Shown: piece after piece, positions 16,023-24,247 of the stretch
Position numbering within the stretch: the stretch's first letter is position 1
Layout: every line of letters starts with the position of its first letter
Origin: CAZLMG01 sp964560765
GTDB taxonomy: Bacteria; Bdellovibrionota_B; Oligoflexia; Oligoflexales; CAZLMG01
Length of the DNA stretch: 64,000 nucleotides
Direction of reading: 5' to 3'
Assembly (NCBI GenBank): GCA_964560765.1
Contig: CAZLMG010000006.1
Coordinates: 1-64,000, forward strand
The notes under the pieces: model-generated
The model's database searches: none
What the model saw: only the letters and a program-made list of their open reading frames with translations
Told to the model about the DNA's origin: nothing
Position numbers and translations under genes: made by a program

Positions 16023-16904
16023 GTGGAAAAGTCCACCTATGAAATCAAAAAGGGCCTCGCAGAGATGCTAAAAGGCGGGGTCATTATGGACGTCGTTACG
16101 CCCGAACAGGCTCGCATTGCAGAGGACGCGGGTGCCACCGCCGTTATGGCGCTAGAACGCGTGCCGGCTGAGATTCGCAAGCAGGGTGGCGTCGCTCGAA
16201 TGTCGGATCCGGAAATGATCGAAGGCATCAAGGCTGCGGTCAGCATTCCTGTGATGGCAAAATGCCGTATCGGTCACTTTACGGAAGCCCGAATCCTCGA
16301 GGCTTTGGATGTGGATTTTATCGACGAGAGCGAAGTTTTGACGCCCGCCGATGAGGAGTTCCACATTTACAAGCACGCCTTTCGCGTTCCGTTTGTCTGC
16401 GGTGCGACGGATTTGGGTGAAGCCTTGCGTCGCATTGGTGAAGGTGCAGCCCTGTTGCGTACCAAGGGCGAGGCCGGCACAGGTAACATCGTCGAAGCCG
16501 TGCGCCATTTGCGCAAGCTAAAGCGGCAAATTTCCGAGTTGACGACGCTCGGACCTGAAGAGTGGATGACCTACGCGAAACGCCTGGGCGCACCCTACGA
16601 TCTCGTGAAGTTTGTTGCGGAAAACGGCCATCTTCCGGTGCCGAATTTTGCGGCGGGCGGCATTGCCACGCCAGCTGACGCGGCATTGTGTCGCGCTTTG
16701 GGTGCCGAGGCCGTGTTTGTGGGCAGTGGAATCTTCTTGGGTGAAAACCCAGCCCAGCGCGCTCGCGCCATCGTCGAGGCAACGACCTATTGGGAAGACC
16801 CGGCGCGTCTTGCCAACGCCAGTACCGGTTTAGGTGCTGCCATGCGCGGTATCGATATCTCCCAGTTGCAACAACACGAACGCCTTGCGGATCGCGGCTG
16901 GTAA
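16023..16904 (+). CDS. pdxS: PdxS, pyridoxal 5'-phosphate synthase lyase subunit
   Basis: 293 residues, the normal length. The (beta/alpha)8 barrel shows both active-site lysines, in IPVMAKCRIGHF and in LLRTKGEAGTGN, plus the phosphate-binding VPNFAAGGIATPADAA and GSGIF. With PdxT it makes PLP from ribose 5-phosphate, glyceraldehyde 3-phosphate and ammonia. The start is GTG at 16023 with GGAGGG nine bases upstream. An AT-rich TTATAAA just before it (about 15998) may be the -10 box. The stop codon overlaps the pdxT start by one base (TAATG), so the two subunits are translationally coupled. Confidence 0.97.
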   Translation: MEKSTYEIKKGLAEMLKGGVIMDVVTPEQARIAEDAGATAVMALERVPAEIRKQGGVARMSDPEMIEGIKAAVSIPVMAKCRIGHFTEARILEALDVDFIDESEVLTPADEEFHIYKHAFRVPFVCGATDLGEALRRIGEGAALLRTKGEAGTGNIVEAVRHLRKLKRQISELTTLGPEEWMTYAKRLGAPYDLVKFVAENGHLPVPNFAAGGIATPADAALCRALGAEAVFVGSGIFLGENPAQRARAIVEATTYWEDPARLANASTGLGAAMRGIDISQLQQHERLADRGW

Positions 16905-17455
16905 TGCGGATCGGTGTCTTGGCATTGCAGGGTGGTGTTGATGCGCACATGCGCGCCGTCATTCGTTTGGGTGCGACACCGATTGCTGTTCGTTACGCGC
17001 AAGACTTGGATGATCTGGATGGTTTAGTTTTTCCTGGCGGCGAGAGTACAACCCAGTTAAAGCTCATCGCCCTGGCCAACCTAGAGACTCCCCTCAACGA
17101 TTTCGTGCGCTCTGGCAAGCCGGTTTTAGCAACTTGTGCCGGCTTGATCCTCGCCGCGCAGGCGGTGACAAAGCCCGAGCAAAAGAGCTTTGGCTGGTTA
17201 GATGTCGCCGTCGAGCGCAATGGTTGGGGCCGACAGCTCGATAGCTTTTCGGAAGTTGCTGATGATCAACACACGCCTTTGGTTTTCATTCGTGCCCCGC
17301 GCATTCGCGCCGTCGGGGACAAGGCAGAAGTCGTGCTGAGCTATCATTCAGAGCCGATCTTGGTGCGGCAAGGTGCTGTGTATGGTGCTACGTTCCACCC
17401 CGAATTGACTGACGATCTCACTGTCTATCAGCGCGCTTTTAATCAGATCATGTAA
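16904..17455 (+). CDS. pdxT: PdxT, glutaminase subunit of PLP synthase
   Basis: 183 residues, slightly short for the family. The class I glutamine amidotransferase features are FPGGEST, the nucleophile Cys in ATCAGL, and the His-Glu pair in FHPEL near the C-terminus. It hydrolyses glutamine and channels ammonia to PdxS. The start overlaps the pdxS stop, so no other start is likely. The last 108 bases overlap the C-terminal coding end of the bufferin maturase on the minus strand. Because FHPEL lies inside the overlap, the overlap constrains both proteins. Confidence 0.96.
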   Translation: MRIGVLALQGGVDAHMRAVIRLGATPIAVRYAQDLDDLDGLVFPGGESTTQLKLIALANLETPLNDFVRSGKPVLATCAGLILAAQAVTKPEQKSFGWLDVAVERNGWGRQLDSFSEVADDQHTPLVFIRAPRIRAVGDKAEVVLSYHSEPILVRQGAVYGATFHPELTDDLTVYQRAFNQIM

Positions 17456-19000
17456 CCAGTCAGCAACCATGGCGACGCGGCGGTCTTGCGCATCGCGCCA
17501 GAAGAGTAGAGTGGTGGTGCTGGCGGCATCGGCTACTTCGTCCGTTGAAAAATCCAAGTCTTCCCACACGGCCCGCAGCCATGTTTGGGCGTGCAACAAA
17601 GGGAGCTGGAATACCAGCAGTTGCTGAGCCAGCTGGCGAAGGATTGCTGGCGGACAGTTGGGATCCAGTAGCGACGTCAGTTGGTCTTCGGCGATGGGCG
17701 GTATGTGAGTGTTCAGTCGCTCCCAGAGATAGTCGAGACGCGCCAAATCGACAGCAAGGGCGGTCGGGATGTGATCGATGGCGTGTTGTGCCATCCATGC
17801 CGGAAAGTCCCGGCCATAGTCATCTAAGTTGCCGCTGGTCGCGGGATATTGCTTGGCAAAATCCCGTGCCAAGATGGCAAATACATCCTCTCCAAGGCAT
17901 AGCTGGGTCACCCGATACATGCTGCGCAGGGCGTCGAACAGAGCTCCTGTATGATTTCGGCGGTAGACTCCTAGGCCAGCGGCCAACTGCTGTGGGCGAT
18001 TGGCTGCAAACAAGCCTGGTGGCGCGGACCGCGGTTCTGGTGCTGTCAATAGCGCCGAAAAAACATGTTGATAGTGTGGAGTTGTCGCTGCAGCTGTAGG
18101 AGCGAGTTTGGCCGAAATGACAGAGGATGCGCCGACGAAGCTCTGCTGCGGACATGCATCGCCTTGCGCCTGTGCGTCTAGCGCTTGCGCTTGCCAGCTG
18201 GTCAGGCGAACTTGTTCGGCGAGCAGCCGGCAAAAGCTCGGCAAATTTCTATCCCACTCCAAGAGGGTCGGTCTTGGCCCGAAGCGTTTGAGTGCTTGTC
18301 GCCAAACGTCAAGTGTGGCTTCGGGTACAGAGCATCCATGGTGATCGACGCGCAACACTTCGCCTTCGGCAAAGCCCGCAACGTGGTACTGAGCGATACG
18401 GGATGGCGGTAGTGCGTCTAAAAATCGATCGACTGGAAACTGATGATTAAAGGCGCTCACGGCCACGTTATTTAGGTCCAACAGGAGATGGCAATCGCTG
18501 TACTCGGCGAGTAGTGCCAAGTACTCGGCCTCGGGAATGACGTCTGCGGTGTAGCGGACGTAGCTTGAGACATTTTCCAGTGTCAGGCGCATGCCGAGAT
18601 GATCTTGCACTCGCCGGATACGTTCGCCAATCCGCAGCGCCTCGCCAGGTGACATTTGCACGGGCAAGAGATCGTGATGATGGACTGTTTGCGACCGAGT
18701 CCAGCAAAGGTGGTCACTGAAAGCCAGGGGGCGCAACTGGTCGATAACTGGTCGCAGGCGGCGCAAATGGGTCAAGTCGAGCGGATCATGGCCGCCAAGA
18801 TTGAGACTGACACAATGTAACGTGATAGGAAATTGTTCGGTGATGCGGAGCAAGCCACTGCGTGCGGCGCTATGCGGTGCTTGAAAGTTATCAATCAACA
18901 CTTCGAGCCAGGGAATATCCGGACTCGAAGTCAGTATCTCGTCCATATGGGGAGCACGCAACCCAATGCCGACGCCATTCCAGGTTGCGGGACTCGTCAT
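17348..19000 (-). CDS. Fused BufB-BufC bufferin maturase (DUF692/MNIO plus DUF2063)
   Basis: 550 residues. Residues 1 to about 285 are a DUF692 multinuclear non-haem iron oxidase barrel: GIGLRAPHM, SDHLCW (H97), TLENVSSYVRY (E142), LLLDLNNVAVSAFNH (D175, N177), YHVAGF (H206), DHHG (D219, H220) and LLEWDRN (E248, D250). The His/Asp/Glu positions fit the iron ligands of this family. A linker follows. Residues about 310-550 are DUF2063 (BufC): GLGVYRRNHTGALFDALRSMYRV, LCLGEDVFAILARDFAKQYPATSGNLDDYG. In characterised clusters BufB and BufC are separate subunits that modify Cys of the BufA precursor. The ATG overlaps the precursor's TGA (ATGA), so precursor and enzyme are coupled. Its 3' end overlaps pdxT by 108 bases. 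Confidence 0.88.
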   Translation of the reverse strand: MTSPATWNGVGIGLRAPHMDEILTSSPDIPWLEVLIDNFQAPHSAARSGLLRITEQFPITLHCVSLNLGGHDPLDLTHLRRLRPVIDQLRPLAFSDHLCWTRSQTVHHHDLLPVQMSPGEALRIGERIRRVQDHLGMRLTLENVSSYVRYTADVIPEAEYLALLAEYSDCHLLLDLNNVAVSAFNHQFPVDRFLDALPPSRIAQYHVAGFAEGEVLRVDHHGCSVPEATLDVWRQALKRFGPRPTLLEWDRNLPSFCRLLAEQVRLTSWQAQALDAQAQGDACPQQSFVGASSVISAKLAPTAAATTPHYQHVFSALLTAPEPRSAPPGLFAANRPQQLAAGLGVYRRNHTGALFDALRSMYRVTQLCLGEDVFAILARDFAKQYPATSGNLDDYGRDFPAWMAQHAIDHIPTALAVDLARLDYLWERLNTHIPPIAEDQLTSLLDPNCPPAILRQLAQQLLVFQLPLLHAQTWLRAVWEDLDFSTDEVADAASTTTLLFWRDAQDRRVAMVADWLHDLIKSALIDSEIVSQFGVERSTIHSTLPHQDRL

Positions 19001-19323
19001 TTCTCAGACTTCTTTGCTTTTTTTTCCTTCTTGGCCTTTTTTTCTTTTGCGCCTAGGACTTTACCGCCGACGATTTTTTCGCAGGTACCTTGCGGTAAGT
19101 AGACCCATTCGTTAGGATCGCTATCCACGGCAGCTTGAGCCGAGCAAGCGTGGCCGTTGGCTCCACAATCGTTCATGCCCTTTTTGGCAACGCCAGCGCA
19201 TTTTTCCAAGGCGATGCCGTCCTTTGCCCAAGCTGGCTCCATGGCACTCGCGGGCGTGCTGATCGAAACGGAAAACAAACTTGCTAGGGCTGCTTGCGCC
19301 AAACGTAATTTTCCCTGTTCCAT
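18997..19323 (-). CDS. BufA-like bufferin precursor (DUF2282) with Lys-rich tail
   Basis: 108 residues from ATG 19323, which has GAGGAG upstream. A signal peptide (MEQGKLRLAQAALASLFSVS... ending ASA) precedes a compact core with four Cys: EKCAGVAKKGMNDCGANGHAC and, about 20 residues on, YLPQGTCEKIVGG. This matches DUF2282 precursors of the bufferin RiPPs, exported peptides whose central Cys are oxidatively modified and which bind copper. The tail after VGGKVL is highly basic (AKEKKAKKEKKAKKSEK), an addition I do not associate with the standard precursor. It is the first gene of the operon, 118 bases from the divergent aminopeptidase start. A metal-responsive regulator would be expected, but none is visible. 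Confidence 0.85.
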   Translation of the reverse strand: MEQGKLRLAQAALASLFSVSISTPASAMEPAWAKDGIALEKCAGVAKKGMNDCGANGHACSAQAAVDSDPNEWVYLPQGTCEKIVGGKVLGAKEKKAKKEKKAKKSEK

Positions 19324-19441
19324 GGGATACTCCTCGTGCTGAGAAAATGAATATCGGACCGCAGGGATTGTATCCCCGGTCGTGGTTGTTGACGAGTGGA
19401 TTTTATGCGACGATGTGCCTTCCACAAACGGAGGATGAGAC

Positions 19442-20899
19442 GTGCTGAAGTTGAGCAATGATTGGCAGAATCGCTGGAGTGCGGCAGATACGGTGTATAT
19501 GGCGGCTCCTGCGTCTTGGTTGAATGAAGGCTGGATTAAAAAGGTTGGCATCGACCCGCATGTGGCAGCGCAGTTTGCTCCCTCTTTGCTGGATGTAAAA
19601 GCGGGGCGCAAGGGGCGTCCCATGGCCACGATGACTGGGATGCAGGCACCGAAGCGTGTGGTTTTAGGGGTCTTGCCAGATAGTGTCGCGCGCAGCAACA
19701 GTCCTACGCGTCGAGCGCATGTATATGAGTTGGCAGAGAGCGCCGTGCAGGCGGGTGGTAAAATCTTGGTCATGGTTGGTGTCGACAAGCCCGACCACGT
19801 TGTAGCCATTGCGGCAGCCATGGCGCGGCGGGTGGCGAACTACTCCATGAAGTCGGAAACCGTAGCGCGCGACATCGAGTTGGTTTGTCTGGATCGACGC
19901 GGCAAAGTCGTTCCGTATTCGCCGAGTGCAGAAGCCGTTGGTGCTGGTATTGAATGGGCCTGTGAGCTCGTCGATACGCCGACGCATGATATGACGACGA
20001 CGCATTTTGCCGAAGCCATCAAACATCGATTTCGCGGCAACAAGGACGTTACTCTAAGGGAAATCGTCGGGGAACGACTGCTGAAAGAGGGATTGCGGGG
20101 CATTCATGGCGTGGGACGGGCGGCGGCGGAAGAGCCACGGCTTACGGTCTTGGAATACAAGCCGCGCGGTGCCAAAGTAACCATCGTCCTAGTCGGCAAG
20201 GGTGTGTGCTATGACACCGGCGGGTTGAGTTTGAAGATCTCCGGATCCATGGTGTCCATGAAGTCGGACATGGCTGGCGCTGCAGCCGTTGTGGGGGCTT
20301 TTGAAGCGCTGGTGAAGAATAAGGTCAAGGCGCACATCATTGTTGGTATTGGGATGGCAGAAAATGCCATCGGTCCCGATGCGCAACGTCCGGATGATAT
20401 CGTGCGCTTGCACTCGGGCAAGACTGTGGAAATCAACAACACGGATGCGGAGGGTCGGTTGATTTTGGCCGACGCCCTGTCTTATCTGTGCCGCCAGCAC
20501 AAGCCGGATGTGGCGATTGATGCGGCGACCTTGACGGGAGCGCAGTTGATGGCCACCGGCAAGCAGATTGCGGCCATTTTTTGCAATGACGATAAGCTGG
20601 AAAAACTAGCCATCGAAGTCGGCAAACATACCGGCGATCTTGTTTGCGCTTTGCCATTTTGTCCCGAGTTTTTCATGGATGAATTCAAAAGCGAGGTGGC
20701 TGATATGCTGAATTCAGTCAAAGATCGTATGAACGCCCCGTCCAGCTGTGCGGCTCAGTTCATTCATGCGCACATCGAAGATGTCTCCATGCAATGGCTG
20801 CATATTGACCTGGCGGGACCGTCTTTCGTCGCCAATCGAGCGACGGGATTTGGCGTGCCTTTGATTCACGGACTCGTTTCCCGCCTAGCCGAGGGTTAA
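19442..20899 (+). CDS. M17 leucyl aminopeptidase family protein
   Basis: 485 residues. The family signature NTDAEGRL is intact, and the metal and catalytic residues are in place: VGKGVCYDTGGLSLK (Lys, Asp), MKSDMAGAAAV (Lys, Asp), and the final HIDLAGPS. The N-terminal half is the variable macrodomain-like module. M17 enzymes are two-metal hexamers that remove N-terminal residues in the cytoplasm. The start is GTG 19442, preceded by GGAGGATGAGAC. The SDR gene follows after two bases, so the pair is an operon. Divergent from the bufferin operon, with which it may share the control region. Confidence 0.94.
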   Translation: MLKLSNDWQNRWSAADTVYMAAPASWLNEGWIKKVGIDPHVAAQFAPSLLDVKAGRKGRPMATMTGMQAPKRVVLGVLPDSVARSNSPTRRAHVYELAESAVQAGGKILVMVGVDKPDHVVAIAAAMARRVANYSMKSETVARDIELVCLDRRGKVVPYSPSAEAVGAGIEWACELVDTPTHDMTTTHFAEAIKHRFRGNKDVTLREIVGERLLKEGLRGIHGVGRAAAEEPRLTVLEYKPRGAKVTIVLVGKGVCYDTGGLSLKISGSMVSMKSDMAGAAAVVGAFEALVKNKVKAHIIVGIGMAENAIGPDAQRPDDIVRLHSGKTVEINNTDAEGRLILADALSYLCRQHKPDVAIDAATLTGAQLMATGKQIAAIFCNDDKLEKLAIEVGKHTGDLVCALPFCPEFFMDEFKSEVADMLNSVKDRMNAPSSCAAQFIHAHIEDVSMQWLHIDLAGPSFVANRATGFGVPLIHGLVSRLAEG

Positions 20900-20901
20900 G
20901 A

Positions 20902-21648
20902 ATGGCTGGGACGCGGGTAGCGGTGGTCACCGGCACGTCCGAGGGGCTCGGGTTAGCCATTGCCACTGAGTTCGTCGCCGCAGGCTGGAAAGTCTACGGT
21001 GCGGCGCGGCGATCGGGTCCCCGACTTGGTCCAAACTACATCCACGGTTGTGTTGATCTTATCGATCCAGTCCAAGTGCAGTCCTGGATGGTGGAACTGG
21101 ATCGGCAAGTTTCCTGGTCGAGTCTGCAGCAAACGGTGTTGGTAAATAACGCGGGAACGTTGGGTCCCATGGGGCCAAGTTGGCTCGTGGATCCGAGCGC
21201 ACTTCGAGCGACTTATCGGCTCAACGTCGATGCGGCCGTACAGCTGATGCAGGCCATGTTCACGCGCTGGCATAGTGGTCGATTAGATGTGGTGAACATT
21301 TCCAGCGGCGCAGCACAGAAGGCCTATTCCGGGTGGCACGCTTACTGCGCAACAAAAGCGGCGCTGCGCATGGCGTCCAAAGTATTTGCCGAGGACGTAT
21401 TGCAGTTTGTGCCGGCTCGTGCTGATCAATTTGCGGTACTCTCCTACGCCCCAGGTGTTGTCGACACCGAGATGCAAGCATTGATTCGGCAGCAGGCAGA
21501 CGCGCAATTTCCGCAGGCGGAATATTTTCGAGAGCTGCAGCGTTCGGGAAGGCTGGTGGCACCTGCCGGGCCCGCTCGTGACATTTTGCAGTGGTTGGCG
21601 TTGCGAGACAATCACGGATTTGTCGAAAAGCGCTACGCCGGTTCGTAA
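20902..21648 (+). CDS. Short-chain dehydrogenase/reductase
   Basis: 248 residues. The Rossmann dinucleotide site is TGTSEGLG (TGxxxGxG), NNAG stabilises the central sheet, and the catalytic Ser of VNISSGAA plus YCATK (Y-x-x-x-K) form the active site. APGVVDTEM is the usual post-catalytic loop. It resembles the sepiapterin/benzil reductase branch more than fatty-acid FabG, but the substrate is not decidable. Its start lies two bases after the aminopeptidase stop, with the ribosome site inside that gene's end (CGAGGG). Confidence 0.92.
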   Translation: MAGTRVAVVTGTSEGLGLAIATEFVAAGWKVYGAARRSGPRLGPNYIHGCVDLIDPVQVQSWMVELDRQVSWSSLQQTVLVNNAGTLGPMGPSWLVDPSALRATYRLNVDAAVQLMQAMFTRWHSGRLDVVNISSGAAQKAYSGWHAYCATKAALRMASKVFAEDVLQFVPARADQFAVLSYAPGVVDTEMQALIRQQADAQFPQAEYFRELQRSGRLVAPAGPARDILQWLALRDNHGFVEKRYAGS

Positions 21649-21669
21649 GGTGTGTTCGTCCGCGGCGCC

Positions 21670-21698
21670 TTGGTACGGCTCGGTGACCATGTTACAAT
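21670..21698 (+). promoter_or_regulatory. Putative sigma70 promoter
   Basis: TTGGTA at 21670-21675 and TACAAT at 21693-21698 are separated by 17 bases. The VC0807-type gene starts 29 bases further on, so this would give it its own transcript after the SDR gene. Read by eye and not tested. Confidence 0.35.
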
Positions 21699-21726
21699 CG
21701 ATCCATTTGAACGAGGAGTTCAGACG

Positions 21727-22434
21727 GTGAATACAGCGCCCGAGAAAATCGAGCCAGTACGGGAGAATCAATTCGTCAGCTTGCTGTTCAACATCGTCAT
21801 CCCGACCCTGATTCTGGTGAAAATGAGTGGACCAGAGCGACTGGGACCTGCGAACGGATTGATTGTCGCCCTGGCATTTCCCATCTTTTACGGCCTGTTT
21901 GATTTCGCCAAGCGGCGAAAATTTAACTTCATCTCATTTTTAGGGTTTATCAGCGTTCTCATGACCGGGGGCATCGGACTCTTAGAAATCGGGGGGATCT
22001 GGTTTGCGGTCAAGGAGGCTGCGATTCCAGCGATGATTGGCGCCGCGATTTTTGTATCGCAGAAAATGGGTAAACCCTTGTTGCGGACTCTGTTTTTCAA
22101 CGACCAGCTGATCAACATCGCGGCGGTGCAGCAAGCACTGCAATCAGCCAACGCCGAGCAAGAATTTGAGGAACTGATGGTAACGGCGACCTACTTGATC
22201 GGGCTATCGTTCTTCCTGAGCGCGATCGTGAACTTTGCCTTGGCGACAGTGATCGTCGATGGTCCTCCGGGGACGACGGTCTTTAACGAGCAAGTGGGCT
22301 ACATGAATGCGGTCAGCTTCCCCGTCATTATGGTCTCCTCGACCAGCCTGATGATGTATGCTCTTTGGCGTTTGTTGAAGGGACTGCGCCGACTGACGGG
22401 CATGGAGTGGGAACAGATCCTGCGACAAAAGTAG
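21727..22434 (+). CDS. VC0807-type integral membrane protein
   Basis: 235 residues, with about six hydrophobic segments: LLFNIVIPTLILVKM, GLIVALAFPIFYGLFDF, FLGFISVLMTGGIGLLEI, AAIPAMIGAAIFVS, YLIGLSFFLSAIVNFALATVIV and FPVIMVSSTSLMMYALWRLL. The RTLFFNDQLI segment and overall pattern match the VC0807 family of unknown function, which I name from memory of the family's look. The start is taken at GTG 21727 with GAGGAG upstream. The frame is open 25 codons further up but crosses a promoter-like sequence. Confidence 0.75.
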   Translation: MNTAPEKIEPVRENQFVSLLFNIVIPTLILVKMSGPERLGPANGLIVALAFPIFYGLFDFAKRRKFNFISFLGFISVLMTGGIGLLEIGGIWFAVKEAAIPAMIGAAIFVSQKMGKPLLRTLFFNDQLINIAAVQQALQSANAEQEFEELMVTATYLIGLSFFLSAIVNFALATVIVDGPPGTTVFNEQVGYMNAVSFPVIMVSSTSLMMYALWRLLKGLRRLTGMEWEQILRQK

Positions 22435-22551
22435 TCCGTGTCAATTTGACCACCAATTACCACGCATAATTCAGTTTGCGTTTCTTAGCTCGCCAGAGCT
22501 AACATGGCTGCAGATCATCTTCGTTCGACAATTTAAGATGCGAGGGACGCC

Positions 22552-24063
22552 ATGCAGCGACTAAGGACAGTCATAGCAGCCGCGATCGGTCTTGGCCTGT
22601 GCGCCGGATCAACCAGCCAATCAGATCCAAGTGCCAAGATCAGCCCGTTTTTGGCCAAGGAAATGACACGAGATGGTCAAGTCAGTTCGGCGATCATTTA
22701 CTTCCATGGCAGCGTTCCTGAAATTGCGGCGGATGCCGCCGCTACCCGCGAAGAACGGGCACAAATGCTTTACGAACAGCTAACATCCGCGGCCGAGCGG
22801 GCGCAAGCTGGTGTGCGCGCCCTGCTAGAGCAGCAAGGGCTGCGCTATAAGTCGTTTTACATCAACAACAGCATCGTCATTGAACAAGCGTCGGCCGCGC
22901 AAATCATGAAATTGGCGAGCCGTGATGATGTGCGCCGTATGACGAGTAACCAGACGTTCCAGGCCCTCCCGACTGTTTTCGATGGCCCATTGGTGGATGT
23001 CGAGATTCCTGCGGGACCGGGTTCTAACATCACATCCACGGGAGCGGTGAAAGTTTGGGATGACTTCCAAGTGCGCGGAGAAGGAATTGTTGTTGCCGGG
23101 CAAGATACGGGCATTCAGTGGGACCACCCGGGCCTGAAGCGCCAATATCGCGGCTGGAACGGCAGCGAAGCCGACCATAACTACAACTGGTATGATGCCG
23201 TCGAGGAGCCGTTTCCAGGAGCAGGCGGCAACAACAAATGTGGCTATGCCTCCGCGGTGCCATGCGACGATCACGGGCATGGAACCCACACGGTGGGCAC
23301 GATTGTCGGCGATGATGGCGCGGGCAATCAGGTTGGTATGGCACCAGCCGCCAAGTGGATCGGTTGCCGCAACATGGATGCAGGCTTGGGTCGTCCTTCG
23401 AGCTACATCAGCTGCTTTCAGTTCTTCTTTGCGCCGTTTCCCTACGGTGGCGACCCAGCCAAGGAAGGCGACCCAACGCGAGCGCCGCATGTGATCAACA
23501 ATTCTTGGGGATGTCCGCCGGATGAAGGCTGTCAAGAAGCAGAAATCTTGCCCATTCTGAAAGTACTGAAGGATGCTGGCATCCTGGTCGTGGCCTCGGC
23601 AGGCAACGATGGTTCGTCGTGCGGCACGGTCAGCAACGCTCCTGCCATGCATTCGGCCGAGACATTGTCGGTCGGCGCTCATGACAGCAATAGCGGCAAC
23701 ATCGCTAGTTTTTCCAGCCGCGGTCCTTCCACCTACGATAAAGAAGTTGGGCCTGATGTGACAGCGCCTGGGGTGAATGTCCGATCGACCATTCCTGGTA
23801 ACGGCTACTCGGGTACGTTTTGGAGTGGAACTTCCATGGCCGGCCCCCATGTCGTTGGTCAAGTGGCGCTACTTTGGGCCGCCGATCCCACTCTCGTCGG
23901 TGACTTCGAATCGACGGTGCAGGTCATTCGCAGTACAGCAACGCCGGTGACATCGACCCAGGCATGTGGCGGAGTTCAGGGTTCAGCAGTCCCCAACAAT
24001 ACCTATGGATATGGTCGCATTGATGCGTACAAGGCTGTGGCGTCCCGTCGCTCAAGCCTCTAA
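22552..24063 (+). CDS. Secreted subtilisin-like serine protease (S8)
   Basis: 503 residues. GAGGGACGCC precedes the ATG. A signal peptide is followed by an inhibitor-I9-like propeptide (VSSAIIYFHGSVPEI ... INNSIVIEQASAAQIMKLASRDDVRRM). The catalytic triad is intact: Asp in AGQDTGIQWDHPGL, His in DDHGHGTHTVGT, Ser in GTSMAGPHVVGQVA, with the oxyanion Asn in VINNSWG. The layout recalls bacillopeptidase F-type enzymes. The mature part has several Cys, consistent with export. No dedicated secretion genes sit nearby. Probably an extracellular or periplasmic protease for nutrition or prey/host proteins (inference). Confidence 0.95.
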   Translation: MQRLRTVIAAAIGLGLCAGSTSQSDPSAKISPFLAKEMTRDGQVSSAIIYFHGSVPEIAADAAATREERAQMLYEQLTSAAERAQAGVRALLEQQGLRYKSFYINNSIVIEQASAAQIMKLASRDDVRRMTSNQTFQALPTVFDGPLVDVEIPAGPGSNITSTGAVKVWDDFQVRGEGIVVAGQDTGIQWDHPGLKRQYRGWNGSEADHNYNWYDAVEEPFPGAGGNNKCGYASAVPCDDHGHGTHTVGTIVGDDGAGNQVGMAPAAKWIGCRNMDAGLGRPSSYISCFQFFFAPFPYGGDPAKEGDPTRAPHVINNSWGCPPDEGCQEAEILPILKVLKDAGILVVASAGNDGSSCGTVSNAPAMHSAETLSVGAHDSNSGNIASFSSRGPSTYDKEVGPDVTAPGVNVRSTIPGNGYSGTFWSGTSMAGPHVVGQVALLWAADPTLVGDFESTVQVIRSTATPVTSTQACGGVQGSAVPNNTYGYGRIDAYKAVASRRSSL

Positions 24064-24101
24064 TTTACCCCCACTCATGTGATACGGCTGGCCGGAGCAC
24101 G

Positions 24102-24233
24102 ATGATGAAGAAGAAAGTTGTCGCTGCTCCCTTGCACAAGCTGCCGGCAGATTTGCGGGCGGCGATCCATTCGGAAGCTGCGATCAAAGCCGCTTGGGAT
24201 GACACTTCACAAGTTGCGAGCTGTTTCCTCTGA
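24102..24233 (+). pseudogene. Truncated YdeI/OmpD-associated-like gene (43 codons)
   Basis: A short frame starting ATGATG at 24102, with GGAG at 24094-24097, ends at TGA 24231-24233. The product resembles the start of YdeI/OmpD-associated family proteins: KKVVAAPLHKLPADLRAAIH, then KAAWDDTSQVAS where full-length members continue W-x-D-L-T-P-x-A-R-N-E. Full-length members are about 150-200 residues. I find no continuation in any frame downstream. It is most likely a decayed remnant. A genuine 43-residue protein is the alternative. The reading frame breaks exactly where a 26-base inverted repeat begins. Confidence 0.45.
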
Positions 24234-24247
24234 CGTCTGAGGAAACA
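24222..24247. repeat. Inverted repeat at the break point of the YdeI-like remnant
   Basis: The nine-base arms TGTTTCCTC and GAGGAAACA flank TGACGTCT. No T-run follows, so it is not a standard terminator. A very similar hairpin sequence occurs at 48709-48730 (see findings). Confidence 0.5.

Noticed and set aside
16318..16962. 214-codon minus-strand frame across pdxS
   Set aside because: Arg- and Pro-heavy antisense shadow of a gene with clear catalytic motifs on the plus strand.
19324..19821. Minus-strand frame extending the bufferin precursor by 166 codons
   Set aside because: The extension lies antisense to the start of the aminopeptidase gene, while the internal ATG at 19323 has GAGGAG and a signal peptide.
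22440..22474. GTCAA-T-TTGAC palindrome and TTGACC/CATAAT as a promoter for the subtilase
   Set aside because: The two hexamers are only 13 bases apart, too close for a sigma70 promoter, and the palindrome is only 11 bases long.
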